A program made the position numbers and the translations under genes. DNA of 64,000 nt from Hyphomicrobiales bacterium. Its GTDB lineage: Bacteria > Pseudomonadota > Alphaproteobacteria > Rhizobiales > Rhizobiaceae. The DNA lies in the NCBI GenBank assembly GCA_900470805.1, contig UCCA01000026.1:16590-80589 (forward strand), given 5' to 3'. Below, piece after piece: positions 35,220-45,614 of this stretch. The notes under the pieces are model-generated. The model did no database searches and was not told the DNA's origin. It saw nothing but the letters and a program-made list of their open reading frames with translations. Within the stretch, counting starts at the first letter, position 1, and each line of letters starts with the position of its first letter.

Positions 35220-37022
35220 GTGTCCATACTTGCTGCAGAAGGCTACTCCTCCATAACTCGCCAGATGTCACTTCTACGCGCTTTCGTCATCATGTACGTG
35301 ACGGCGCTGGTCATGGTCCTTTTCGATATCGCTGATGGCGTGCGATTCATCAAGGACGTCGATGACCAGTTGCGAGAGTTACAGATTCGCTTCCTGATGT
35401 CGGCACAGGGGCACTGGTTCGACATGACATTGCCGTTCATCAGCATGCCAGAACCTTATGTCTCGCCTTGGTCGAGGATGATCGATCTTCCCTACGTGCT
35501 GATTGCCTTGTTGCTCCAGCCGTTTCTTCCTGTTGACCAAGCGATTTCGGTTGCCTTTCAAATTTGGCCACCAATGCTGTTGTCGATCTTCTGCCTGCTG
35601 GTCGTGGCGGCCGTGCGCAGGCTTGTGGCCGATCTACCCCTTTCCAAGCTTGCCTACGCTGTTTGCTTGATGCTCATGACGGTGGTGATGAGTATGGGTG
35701 TGCTGGAGTTCTCACCCGGGCGCATCGATCATCACAATGTGCAGATTATCGCCATGATGATGGTCATTGGCGGACTCATCCGCTGGGATCGGGTCGGTGG
35801 TATGATGATTGGCGCCGGCAGCGCATTTTCCACCGTCATCGGGCTTGAATGCTTGCCGTTTGTCGCGATTGCCTACGCAGGACTGGTTGTCTGTCAGATT
35901 GCGCGAGTGCAGGAGACCGGCAAGATCATCCTTTGGTCATCTCTCTCGATCCTGGTGGTTACGGTATTCTCATCGTTGGCGTTCACCGGGCCGGTCGCTG
36001 CACTGTCTACCCAGTGTGATTCTTTCTCTGCACCCTATATTTTTCTGCTGTGCGGGTTTGCCGTCATCCTTTCCGCATGTGTTCTTCTTCAGAACGAAAG
36101 GACAGGCGTGTTCGCGAGAACAGTCGGCTTGGCGCTTCCCGGCATTGTGCTTCTAGGCGCCGCGGCATTTCTTTTTCCCTCCTGCTTGTCAGGCCCATAC
36201 AGCATCATCGATCCGATCTCGCACGAGCTGTGGTTCGACAGAATCTGGCAGGAGAAAAGTATCCGCTACTTCTACCAGAATGGCCAATACGACATGGTCT
36301 CGATGCTCGGCATGACACTGCTTGCCGCGATCGTTGTCGCGCAATTCGTCATCGGAAAAGCCCGATCGGGTAGCTATGGGATCGCGATTGCGTATCTGGT
36401 GGCATTGGGAGCGTTGCTGTTGACAGTATTCGTTACACGCAACATCCGGTTTCCGCTGGCGCTGATGCCGATCTTTCTGCCGCCGGCGATTGCCGTTCTG
36501 TTGAATTCGACAAGACTGACGCGCGCGCATCGCGCCACTGTGGCGGGGGGAATCGCGCTCCTTGTGAGCCTTGGTGGGCTTGCTATCCTGTTTCCCGCAC
36601 ACCAACGCGATTTCGATGCGGTCGATTACATGGCAGGCCTGGACTGCGATGGACAGGACTTTTCGGTGTTGAGCACCGTATCGCCCGGACGGATAGCGGT
36701 GCCAGAGGGACTTGGTCTGCCAGTGCTCTTCGCGGCGCCCGCAAGCCTATCGGTGGCAGCGGTGCCGTTTCATCGAGCCTCGCCAGGCATGAGACGTATG
36801 TATCAGGCTTTCCTGATGTCTGACCCGGACCTTCGGCGGACGGCTCTCGCTCCCTTCGACTACGTGGCTATCTGCCAGTTTCCGCTTGTCGATATTTCCG
36901 ATAAAACGTCTCTCTATGCAGCGCTTGCGAGCGGTGACAGATGGCCTGGGCTGGAGCCGGTGCAGCCGCCGGTGAAAACCGCGTTCCAGCTTTACAGGAT
37001 CGATCACGCCAAGCTGCAATAA
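35220..37022 (+). CDS. Polytopic membrane protein, GT-C glycosyltransferase-like
   Basis: 600 residues, about eleven to thirteen membrane segments, then a soluble C-terminal part from about residue 470. An acidic DVDDQLRELQ motif follows the first membrane helix, and PYVSPWSRMIDLPY and SPGRIDHHNVQI come later. This arrangement (an acidic motif in the first external loop, then WSR and DHH motifs) is what I recall from alphaproteobacterial GT-C-like proteins that transfer sugars from lipid carriers; I cannot confirm it without a search. Lower GC3 and AT-richer codons than the neighbours suggest an accessory surface-polysaccharide function. The GTG at 35220 is uncertain; an ATG at 35265 is also possible. 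Confidence 0.7.
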   Translation: MSILAAEGYSSITRQMSLLRAFVIMYVTALVMVLFDIADGVRFIKDVDDQLRELQIRFLMSAQGHWFDMTLPFISMPEPYVSPWSRMIDLPYVLIALLLQPFLPVDQAISVAFQIWPPMLLSIFCLLVVAAVRRLVADLPLSKLAYAVCLMLMTVVMSMGVLEFSPGRIDHHNVQIIAMMMVIGGLIRWDRVGGMMIGAGSAFSTVIGLECLPFVAIAYAGLVVCQIARVQETGKIILWSSLSILVVTVFSSLAFTGPVAALSTQCDSFSAPYIFLLCGFAVILSACVLLQNERTGVFARTVGLALPGIVLLGAAAFLFPSCLSGPYSIIDPISHELWFDRIWQEKSIRYFYQNGQYDMVSMLGMTLLAAIVVAQFVIGKARSGSYGIAIAYLVALGALLLTVFVTRNIRFPLALMPIFLPPAIAVLLNSTRLTRAHRATVAGGIALLVSLGGLAILFPAHQRDFDAVDYMAGLDCDGQDFSVLSTVSPGRIAVPEGLGLPVLFAAPASLSVAAVPFHRASPGMRRMYQAFLMSDPDLRRTALAPFDYVAICQFPLVDISDKTSLYAALASGDRWPGLEPVQPPVKTAFQLYRIDHAKLQ

Positions 37023-37155
37023 GTACGGGCTACACGCCGCTTCGCGCAGACGCATTTTCAAAACCGTCCGGTTTTTGGCTGCGGCGCGTTGCTCCCGGGC
37101 GTCAATTCGCCTACATAGCGGCAAACCTGAAATTCCGCCGCGGAGCACCTTATCA

Positions 37156-38805
<1,650 letters not shown>

Positions 38806-38831
38806 GCGTTCGCCGCCGATCAAAAGATGTC

Positions 38832-38861
38832 AGAGCCCCGCTTCGTCGGGGCTCTTTTTTT
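38832..38861 (+). terminator. Rho-independent terminator of ettA
   Basis: AGAGCCCC pairs with GGGGCTCT around a short CG-closed loop and is followed by seven T. It lies 26 bp after the ettA stop codon. Confidence 0.92.
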
Positions 38862-38937
38862 ACCGACCATGTCGCTTTCCGCGCAGCGAATTTCGTGAAC
38901 GGATCGAAATCCTGCTTGCACGGCCAATCCGTTTCAC

Positions 38938-38953
38938 ATAAAGATATCTTTAT
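38938..38953. promoter_or_regulatory. 16-bp perfect palindrome, predicted SahR operator of the sahR-metF operon
   Basis: ATAAAGATATCTTTAT is identical to the centre of the palindrome before metH (7421-7436). The outer match extends to 20 bp with one mismatch. It lies 18 bp before the preferred start of the ArsR-type regulator, so the regulator likely represses itself and metF. Confidence 0.87.
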
Positions 38954-38971
38954 ATGTTGATTGGATCGAAT

Positions 38972-39997
38972 ATGGGTGAGCCCGTCAGGCTAGGTTTGGA
39001 TGCGTTGGTGGACGTGCTGCGGGCGGCCGGTGAGCCGACGCGCCTGCGTCTGCTGGCGCTGCTGGCCGCAGGCGATGTCACCGTTACCGATCTTACCGAA
39101 ATTCTCGGACAATCCCAACCGCGTATCTCGCGCCATCTCAAGCTGCTTGGTGAAGCGGACCTGATCGATCGTTATCAGGAAGGCGCATGGGCCTATTTCC
39201 GGCTGCGGCAGGAGGGCAAGGCGGTCAACTTCGTTCGCAGCCTGCTGTCGCATGCGTCGGAAAACGATCCTGTCATCCTTCGCGACGGCGAGCGGCTGGA
39301 TGCCGTGAAGCGTCAGCGCTCGGAGCGGGCGCAGGCCTATTTCAGCCGCAACGCCGGCGAATGGGACGAACTGCGCCGCCTGCACGCCGCCGACGAAGAG
39401 GTTGATGCGACCGTCATCCGCCTGCTCGGCAGCCAGCCGATCGATTCGCTGCTCGATCTCGGTACCGGCACCGGCCGTATTCTCGAACTACTCTCCGGGC
39501 TCTATCGCCGCGCCATCGGCGTCGATGCCAGCCGCGACATGCTGAGCGTTGCGCGCGCCAATCTCGACCGGACCGGCATCACCAAGGCTTCGGTGCGCCA
39601 TGCCGATATCCTGAACCTGCCGTTCGAGGCGCAGGATTTCGACCTGGTGACGATCCACCAGGTGCTGCACTTCTTCGACCAGCCTGAGATCGCGATCGGC
39701 GAGGCGGCACGCATGCTGCGCCCGGGCGGACGGCTTGTGATCATCGATCTTGCGCCGCACGCGCTGGAATATCTTCGTGACGAACATGCGCATGTGCGTC
39801 TCGGCTTCTCGCACCAGTCGATGACCGACTGGCTGCGCAAGGCCGGATTGGACATAGAGCAGGTCGTCGATCTTCATCCGGGTCACGAGAGCGGGCAGGG
39901 GCTTACGGTCACCATCTGGCTCGCGCGCGACCCAAGGCGTCTGATGGCCTCCTTAGAGAGCGACCATGCCGCACCTACATTTGCCGGGAGAGACTGA
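38972..39997 (+). CDS. SahR-type ArsR-family regulator with C-terminal methyltransferase domain
   Basis: 341 residues. The N-terminal winged helix (about 5-90) reads PTRLRLLALLAAGDVTVTDL with recognition helix GQSQPRISRHLKLL. The C-terminal part (from about 130) is a class I methyltransferase fold with LLDLGTGTGRILELL and a DLVTIHQVLHFF segment; it may sense S-adenosylhomocysteine instead of catalysing methyl transfer. The next gene, metF, starts two bases after its stop. Its operator is also found at metH. An alternative ATG at 38954 directly touches the operator; 38972 is preferred but neither has a good ribosome-binding site, so a leaderless message is possible. Confidence 0.9.
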   Translation: MGEPVRLGLDALVDVLRAAGEPTRLRLLALLAAGDVTVTDLTEILGQSQPRISRHLKLLGEADLIDRYQEGAWAYFRLRQEGKAVNFVRSLLSHASENDPVILRDGERLDAVKRQRSERAQAYFSRNAGEWDELRRLHAADEEVDATVIRLLGSQPIDSLLDLGTGTGRILELLSGLYRRAIGVDASRDMLSVARANLDRTGITKASVRHADILNLPFEAQDFDLVTIHQVLHFFDQPEIAIGEAARMLRPGGRLVIIDLAPHALEYLRDEHAHVRLGFSHQSMTDWLRKAGLDIEQVVDLHPGHESGQGLTVTIWLARDPRRLMASLESDHAAPTFAGRD

Positions 39998-39998
39998 C

Positions 39999-40895
39999 AT
40001 GACTTTGAACCACGACGCGCGCAAGCGGATCGGCATCTCCTTCGAGTTCTTTCCGCCGAAGTCCGAAGAGGCGGAAAGCCAGTTGTGGAAGGCCGTCAGC
40101 GAGCTGCAGGACTGGAACCCTGATTTCGTCTCGGTGACCTACGGTGCCGGCGGCACGACCAAGGCGCCGACGCTGGCGACCGTGTCGCGCTTCATCGCCT
40201 CGACGCCGCTCGCAACCGCCTCGCACCTGACCTGCGTCGGCGCGACCAAGGATGAGACACACAGCGTCGTCGAGAGTTTTCGCGCTGCCGGCGTGAAGCA
40301 TTTCGTCGCCCTGCGCGGCGATACGCCGGATGGCGTTGGGGCGCCTTACACGCCGCATCCCGGCGGCTATGCCAATGCCTCGGAACTGGTGGCCGGTCTG
40401 CGCGAACTCGGCGATTTCGAGATTTCCGTCTCCGCCTATCCGGAGAAGCACCCGGAAAGCCGCGATGTGGCGGCCGATATCGACATGCTCAAGCGCAAGG
40501 CTGATAACGGCGCCAACCGGGCGCTGACGCAGTTCTTCTTCGACAACGACAATTTCGAGCGATATCTGGAGAAGGTGCGGGCGGCCGGGATCACCATTCC
40601 CGTCGTTCCCGGCATCATGCCGATCATGAACCTGACGCAGCTGAAACGCTTTGCCGGGGCCTGCGGCACCGTCATCCCGGCGTTCCTGGATGACCGCTTC
40701 GCTGGCTATGACGACAAGCCGGAAGAGCGGGCAAAGGTGGCCGCCGATGTCGCCGCCGAGCAGATCGAGGATCTGGCCAGGCGCGGCATCAGCGATTTCC
40801 ATCTCTATACGATGAACCGCTCGCCGCTGGTGTCGGCGGTGCTGACCAATCTTGGCTTCAAGCGGGATACGAAGCGCGCCGGCGCGGCTGCCTGA
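39999..40895 (+). CDS. metF: Methylenetetrahydrofolate reductase MetF
   Basis: 298 residues, full length for the bacterial FAD enzyme. Marks are SFEFFPPKSEEAE near the N-terminus with the catalytic Glu, VTYGAGG, HLTCVGATKDE, ALRGDTP and TQFFFDNDNFERY. It reduces 5,10-methylene-THF to 5-methyl-THF, the methyl donor for MetH encoded 29 kb upstream. The ATG at 39999 overlaps neither neighbour and has gggagagac upstream. It is co-transcribed with the SahR-type regulator and closed by a strong hairpin. Confidence 0.96.
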   Translation: MTLNHDARKRIGISFEFFPPKSEEAESQLWKAVSELQDWNPDFVSVTYGAGGTTKAPTLATVSRFIASTPLATASHLTCVGATKDETHSVVESFRAAGVKHFVALRGDTPDGVGAPYTPHPGGYANASELVAGLRELGDFEISVSAYPEKHPESRDVAADIDMLKRKADNGANRALTQFFFDNDNFERYLEKVRAAGITIPVVPGIMPIMNLTQLKRFAGACGTVIPAFLDDRFAGYDDKPEERAKVAADVAAEQIEDLARRGISDFHLYTMNRSPLVSAVLTNLGFKRDTKRAGAAA

Positions 40896-40916
40896 TTATC
40901 ATGTCCGTAAAACCAA

Positions 40917-40945
40917 AAGGCGCATGCCGCGATGGCATGCGCCTT
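40917..40945 (+). terminator. Hairpin after metF
   Basis: A perfect 12-bp stem, AAGGCGCATGCC with GGCATGCGCCTT, around a five-base loop. Only two T follow the stem on the plus strand, while A-residues precede it, so it may work better for the opposite strand, where the small membrane-peptide gene ends 60 bp away. Confidence 0.75.
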
Positions 40946-41006
40946 CTGGATTCTGAACTGTTCGCTCTTCAGGAGTTTCGGCATAGCCCTTTCGTGGCAG
41001 CTGGTG

Positions 41007-41084
41007 TCAGACGAAAAGCATCGACACCACAAATAGAAACGCTGCACCGATCAAAAGGACATTGAAGGATCGTGTCAGTCCCAT
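41007..41084 (-). CDS. 25-residue single-pass membrane peptide
   Basis: A short open reading frame: MGLTRSFNVLLIGAAFLFVV plus SMLFV. It has one hydrophobic helix of about 17 residues, preceded by one arginine, so the N-terminus probably faces the cytoplasm. An excellent ribosome-binding site (gaggagaaag) lies 3 bp before the ATG. It sits in an otherwise empty 500-bp space between metF and the transglycosylase gene, on the opposite strand to metF. Small membrane peptides of this kind often regulate a transporter or enzyme. No partner can be named. Confidence 0.65.
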   Translation of the reverse strand: MGLTRSFNVLLIGAAFLFVVSMLFV

Positions 41085-41344
41085 GTCTTTCTCCTCGCGT
41101 TAACAGACCCATAATATGTCGGGATTGCGGCGCTTGAAAAGCGATTTTTTTGCTGCGATGCGGCGAAAATGTCACATCTCCCGGTGGTGACAAAAGCTAT
41201 TGCGCTGGAATCGCTGGCAAAAATGCCTGCCGAAAATATTCACAGATTTTAACGGAGCGTAAAACTGGGCGATCCGGCATTTACGCCTGCGGCGGATTGA
41301 AGGCGCAGCACAGGTCTCTGAAAAACAACGGAAATCCGGAAACG
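41085..41344. other. Intergenic region between the small peptide and the transglycosylase gene
   Basis: About 260 bp without a supported gene. Base composition is more AT-rich than in the coding parts (aatattcacagattttaacgg). It holds the promoter of the membrane peptide on the minus strand. The plus-strand reading frame 41150-41377 has no family features. Confidence 0.5.
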
Positions 41345-41368
41345 AAAAAGCCGGGCTCTTGGCCCGGC
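41345..41368 (-). terminator. Terminator of the lytic transglycosylase gene
   Basis: On the minus strand GCCGGGC pairs with GCCCGGC around a five-base loop and is followed by five T. It lies 25 bp past the stop codon. Confidence 0.88.
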
Positions 41369-41392
41369 TCGTCGTGACTCATTGAGTGCCGC

Positions 41393-42643
41393 TCAGAGCG
41401 CGTTGAGGAGGGCGGGCGTTGCCCAGCCGTCGGCCGGCATGCCGAGGCGCTGCTGCTGCTTCTGGATGGCGACGCGGGTGCCGGAGCCGAGAATGCCGTC
41501 GATGGCGCCGACGTCGTGGCCCATCGTGTCGAGCTTGGTCTGAAGCTCCTTCATCTGGTCGTTGGTCAGGCCCTGTTCCGGGGTGCCCTTGAGGTAGGGC
41601 TCGGAGCCGGAGAGGCGGGTGCCAAAATAGGCGGCTGAGGTCGTGTAGATGAAGGACTTGTTCCACTCGAGATAGATGCCGAAGTTCGGATAGGCGATGA
41701 AGGCTGGTCCGAGGCGGCCCTGCGGCAGGACGAGATCGCCGCGCAGCGTGCCGAAGCTGGTGTCGCCATTGCGTGGCTTGACGCCGAGCGCGAACCACTC
41801 GCCGGCCGTCATGGTGCCGCCGAGGCCGGACTTTTCGAAGGGCAGGCTTTCGGGAAGGGTGACCTCCTGCAGCCAGGGCTGGCCCTTCGTGAAGCCGAGA
41901 TGCTGGATGAAGCGGGCGGCGGTCAGGATGGCGTCAGGGCCGCTCTGCTTCAGGCGGACGTGGCCGTCGCCGTCGCCGTCCATGCCGTAGGCGATGATGT
42001 CGCGCGGCAGCATCTGCACCTGGCCGATTTCGCCGGCCCATGCGCCGGTATTGGTCTCAGGGTCGAGGTCACCGTGCTGGACCATCTCGATCAGGGCGAT
42101 CAGCTGCGGGCGGAAGAGTTCGGGGCGGCGGCAGTCATGCGCCAGCGTCACCAGCGCGTTGCGGGTGTTGAAATCGCCCTGCACGGCGCCGAAGTCGGTC
42201 TCCATCGCCCAGAAGGCGGTGATCACGCCTGCCGGTACACCGTATTCCTGTTCGGCGCGGGCGAAGACGTCGGCATACTGCTTCATCTTCTGGCGGCCGA
42301 TATCGAGGCGGGCCTGGCTGACGGTGCGCTGCGAGAATTCGAGGAAGGTCTGCTTGAAGACGCCCTGGGCGCGGTCGCGGCTGAGAACCTTGGGGTCGAT
42401 CTGGGCGCCGGCGAGTGCGCGGTCGGCGGCTTCGGCGGAAGCGCCGGCGGCGATCGCTTCGGCCTTGACGCCGGCGAGGAAGGTGGAGAGGTCGCCGTCG
42501 CAGGCGACGGCAGAAGCGGCTGCCGCAGCAGGTGCCTGTTCAGCCGGAGCGGCCGGGGCCGGTGTTTGCGCTGCCGCGCCGGTTGCGAGGCCGACGGCGA
42601 GTAAGAGAGCGAGCGCAGAACGGCTAGCAGGCGTGCGGTGCAT
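41393..42643 (-). CDS. Lytic murein transglycosylase (MltB-like) with peptidoglycan-binding domain
   Basis: 416 residues. The ATG at 42643 follows gaggat by seven bases; a Sec signal peptide (about 1-26) is followed by an Ala/Pro-rich linker. The SLT_2/MltB domain has the catalytic Glu in AFWAMETDFGAVQGDFNT, followed by GAWAGEIGQVQMLPRDI. A C-terminal PG_binding_1 domain (from about 355) is present. It cleaves glycan strands to 1,6-anhydroMurNAc in the periplasm. The GH25 enzyme gene lies immediately upstream on the same strand with an 82-bp gap. Confidence 0.92.
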   Translation of the reverse strand: MHRTPASRSALALLLAVGLATGAAAQTPAPAAPAEQAPAAAAASAVACDGDLSTFLAGVKAEAIAAGASAEAADRALAGAQIDPKVLSRDRAQGVFKQTFLEFSQRTVSQARLDIGRQKMKQYADVFARAEQEYGVPAGVITAFWAMETDFGAVQGDFNTRNALVTLAHDCRRPELFRPQLIALIEMVQHGDLDPETNTGAWAGEIGQVQMLPRDIIAYGMDGDGDGHVRLKQSGPDAILTAARFIQHLGFTKGQPWLQEVTLPESLPFEKSGLGGTMTAGEWFALGVKPRNGDTSFGTLRGDLVLPQGRLGPAFIAYPNFGIYLEWNKSFIYTTSAAYFGTRLSGSEPYLKGTPEQGLTNDQMKELQTKLDTMGHDVGAIDGILGSGTRVAIQKQQQRLGMPADGWATPALLNAL

Positions 42644-42725
42644 GGAGTGTATCCTCGTCATTGCTTGAATTGCTGTCGATGTCCCAAATGATTGTGACAG
42701 AAGCAAGAAAGAAAGCGCGACGTTA

Positions 42726-43523
42726 CTAAGAATTCCTATCCTTGGATACAGAGGCTACCCAGTTATTCCAGTTCTTCGCAGAGCCCGCGAACACGTTAAT
42801 GTCAGTCGGACCCTTGATGCCTGGTATAACGCCGGTCGAGGTGTACTGCCAGAACGCCCAGCGACGGTTGGCGTAAGTCACTTCCGGATGCTTGGCGACC
42901 GAGCGGACCCAGAAGTGATAGTCTTGGAAATAGCCGTCGAGGTTTTCGCGGTGGAAGTCCACCGAGGTGTAGATGATCGGGCGCTTGCCGTAATAGGCTT
43001 CGAGCCGGTCCATGAAGCGCTTGATCTCGGAGCGCACGGTTTCAGGATCAGGACGTGTGCGGCAGGTCTTCGACTCGCCGTTCCACTCGACATCGAGCAC
43101 CGGCGGCAGGCGCATGGCCTCCTTCGGCACATTGCTGATGAACCAATCGGCCTGTTCGTCTGCCGACGAGCAGAAATAATAGAAATGGTAAGGGGCGTGC
43201 GGAATGCCGACCTGGCGGGCTTCCTGCCAGTATTCGCTGAAGCGGGGATCGACGCGGTCCTTGCCCTCGGTGGCCTTGATGAACGCGAAGGCGACACCCG
43301 ACTTGCGGACCGTCTGCCAGTCGATGTCACCCTGCCACTTGGAAATGTCGATGCCGTGGATGGCGTTCTGCTGCGGATGCTTCGGGCCGAAATCCTGCGG
43401 ATCCGTGTCCTGAAAGCGCATTTTCGGCTTTATCGACGCAGTCGAGAGATAGTCATAGCCTGACGAGGTGCAGCCAGCGAGCATGATGGCCAGGGGCAAT
43501 ACGCATAACAGGAGCCGGCGCAT
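42726..43523 (-). CDS. GH25-family lysozyme lipoprotein
   Basis: 265 residues. The N-terminal MRRLLLCVLPLAIMLAGC is a lipoprotein signal with lipobox LAGC at Cys18. The GH25 catalytic region starts at IHGIDISKWQGDIDW; the acidic residues DID, and DVEW in PPVLDVEWNGES, match the catalytic Asp/Glu of GH25 muramidases. YTSVDFHREN and FWQYTSTGVIPGI close the barrel. It would cut the MurNAc-GlcNAc bond at the outer membrane's inner face. The ribosome-binding site at the ATG (43523) is weak. Confidence 0.9.
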   Translation of the reverse strand: MRRLLLCVLPLAIMLAGCTSSGYDYLSTASIKPKMRFQDTDPQDFGPKHPQQNAIHGIDISKWQGDIDWQTVRKSGVAFAFIKATEGKDRVDPRFSEYWQEARQVGIPHAPYHFYYFCSSADEQADWFISNVPKEAMRLPPVLDVEWNGESKTCRTRPDPETVRSEIKRFMDRLEAYYGKRPIIYTSVDFHRENLDGYFQDYHFWVRSVAKHPEVTYANRRWAFWQYTSTGVIPGIKGPTDINVFAGSAKNWNNWVASVSKDRNS

Positions 43524-43653
43524 GGGTGTTCCGTCGTGAACAGAATGATCTTGTCGCCCCACAGCCTGACCTTCGAAAATGACGTGCCCAGCAGATAGAT
43601 GCCCCTCTATTCACCATATCAACGTAAAAAATCGGTTAGTTTCAAGCTAAATA

Positions 43654-44325
43654 TTAGCGGCCTTTAATTATAATTGCCCGCCAGGCATAGCCGCCGCCGA
43701 TGCTCTTGAAGGTCAGGGTGGCGTTTTCAAGGTCCGCCTTGGCCCGCAGGACGTCACGCAGATCGGCGCGAGGGGTGACGTGGAATTTCGTCAGCCACGA
43801 GCGGAGGAGGGCGCGGAACCAGGCCGGGAGGCGTTCCTGCTGGCCGAAATCGACGATGTGCAGTTGTCCGCCGGGGTTGAGCGCGGCGAGTGACGCGTCG
43901 ACGGCGCGCTGCCAGTCCGGGATCATCGACAGCGCGTAGGAGATCATCACGCGGTCGAAACCATCCGTGCCGAATTCCTGCGGCGTGAAGGCGGTGGCGT
44001 CGGCGACGCGAAAGTCGGCCGAGGTGGGAAGGCCCGCAAAGGTCTTGCGCGCCGAGATCAGCATTTCCTGCGAGATGTCGAGGCCGTAAAGCTTCGCCTG
44101 CGGGAAATGCCTGTGGGCGAGCGCCAGATTGCGGCCGGTGCCGCAGCCGACTTCGAGCAGCGTGGCGTTCTGCTCGAGGTCGAGGTTGCGGATCGTCTGG
44201 TCGCGGCCCAGCAGGTAGTATTTGCGCGTCAGGTCGTAGATGTGCCGCTGGTGGCGGTACATGCCGTCCATCAGGTCGGCATGGTTTTCCGATGGTGCAG
44301 TCGGGCGCATATCCACCTGACTCAT
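43654..44325 (-). CDS. btaB: BtaB: diacylglyceryl-homoserine N-methyltransferase
   Basis: 223 residues, class I SAM-dependent methyltransferase. Motif I is LLEVGCGTGRNLALA, followed by LYGLDISQEML and a conserved HIVDFGQQERLP. The N-terminal MYRHQRHIYDLTRKYYLLGR is typical of BtaB. It trimethylates the amino group of diacylglycerylhomoserine to give DGTS betaine lipid. The ATG overlaps the btaA stop (ATGA), so the two are coupled. The start at 44325 is fixed by that overlap. Confidence 0.92.
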   Translation of the reverse strand: MSQVDMRPTAPSENHADLMDGMYRHQRHIYDLTRKYYLLGRDQTIRNLDLEQNATLLEVGCGTGRNLALAHRHFPQAKLYGLDISQEMLISARKTFAGLPTSADFRVADATAFTPQEFGTDGFDRVMISYALSMIPDWQRAVDASLAALNPGGQLHIVDFGQQERLPAWFRALLRSWLTKFHVTPRADLRDVLRAKADLENATLTFKSIGGGYAWRAIIIKGR

Positions 44326-45566
44326 GGCTTCTTCACGTAGATATGGAAGCCGCCGTAGATCGCCGAGCGGTCTTGCGCGGTCAGTTCGAGCGAGCGATCG
44401 GCGAGATAGGTCCACTGTTCGCGGAGCGCTGGCGACAGGCGGCCTTCGATGATGCTCTTTTCGGCGGCGGTGCGGAAGATGACGCGGGCACCGTCGCGGG
44501 CGGTGCGCGAGATTTCCGACCAGACGTCGTTCAGCTGCTGGTCCGTCATCCAATCTTGCGCGTCGAGCAGGATGTAGCGGTCGCGCGAGGCGGCCGGTTC
44601 GCCGGCGAGCAGCTCGGTGAAGCTCGCATGGTGGACGCTGACGCGGTCGACATTGGCGCGGATCGCCTCGTAGTGCTCCGGCTTCAGGTAGGTCGGCAGC
44701 GGACCTTCGCCTTCCTCGGCGTATCGGCGGGCGAATGCCTGCCAGGCGAAGTAGTTTTCCTGCATCGGGAAATGACAGGTGAGCTTTTCCAGCCGGTGGC
44801 GCAGCACCGGCGCGATCGAATTGTCTGCGGCGAGGCTTGCCAGCTCGTCATATTGCTGCGGCGGGATGCCGAGGCCGAAGAGCGAGCTCTTGCGGCTGGT
44901 GATCCAGCGGACGACGGGCTTTTCGAACAGCGGCGCAATCTTCTGGTCGAAAAGCTTGCGCTGTTCCTCGAGCGTCCTGGCCTTGGCGATGTCAGTGAGA
45001 TCGACGCCGTGGACGCGGGCTAGCAGGTGTGCGGCGCCGATGAAGCGGCCGAGCAGGCCGGTCTTGTAGATGTTGCGGTCAAACACCGTGACGCGGCGGC
45101 GGCCGAGCTTGCGGCCGTTCCAGTAGTTGCGCGTCGTGTCGTCGAGGTTGGCAGACAGGAACCGGTCGAAGGCCTGGCTGTTGGCGCTCTGGCCGGATCG
45201 GGCGAGGAAACGGACAAGATCGGCGCGGCTTGGCAGATGCCGGAAGGCTGACAGCTTCAGCTTGTTGAGGGCGATGTGGTGCGGGTTGAGATCGACAACG
45301 TCGATCGACGCGGGCGACTGCGAGAGATAGGCGAGCATGTTGCAGCCACCGGAGCCGATTGTGACGATGCGGTGATGCGGCTCGAGCTCCATCGCCAGCA
45401 TGTCGAGATCGGGGTCTTCCCAGATCTGCGGATAGACCAGGCCGGAGAAGAGCAATCCGAACAGGCGTTCGGACAATCCTTCCTTGGAAAAGGCCTTGTG
45501 GCGGAGAAGCGCTGCCTTGAGTTTCCGGTTCTTGCGGAAGCCGGCATCCGGGGCAAATTCCGTCAT
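44322..45566 (-). CDS. btaA: BtaA: SAM:diacylglycerol 3-amino-3-carboxypropyltransferase (DUF3419)
   Basis: 414 residues, full length. Features: FGLLFSGLVYPQIWEDPDLDM, the SAM-binding IVTIGSGGCNMLAYL, DLNPHHIALNKLKL and RRVTVFDRNIYKTGLLGR. It moves the aminocarboxypropyl group of SAM onto diacylglycerol, the first step of betaine-lipid DGTS synthesis. From published work on Sinorhizobium, the pair is induced under phosphate limitation by PhoB. A long in-frame upstream extension to 46262 is a shadow of the opposite gene. gagagac precedes the ATG at 45566. A Pho-box-like sequence lies about 50-66 bp upstream. Confidence 0.93.
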   Translation of the reverse strand: MTEFAPDAGFRKNRKLKAALLRHKAFSKEGLSERLFGLLFSGLVYPQIWEDPDLDMLAMELEPHHRIVTIGSGGCNMLAYLSQSPASIDVVDLNPHHIALNKLKLSAFRHLPSRADLVRFLARSGQSANSQAFDRFLSANLDDTTRNYWNGRKLGRRRVTVFDRNIYKTGLLGRFIGAAHLLARVHGVDLTDIAKARTLEEQRKLFDQKIAPLFEKPVVRWITSRKSSLFGLGIPPQQYDELASLAADNSIAPVLRHRLEKLTCHFPMQENYFAWQAFARRYAEEGEGPLPTYLKPEHYEAIRANVDRVSVHHASFTELLAGEPAASRDRYILLDAQDWMTDQQLNDVWSEISRTARDGARVIFRTAAEKSIIEGRLSPALREQWTYLADRSLELTAQDRSAIYGGFHIYVKKP

Positions 45567-45614
45567 AAGTGAGTCTCTCAACTTTTTGGCGTTCAGGGCG
45601 TTTAACGCGACGGG

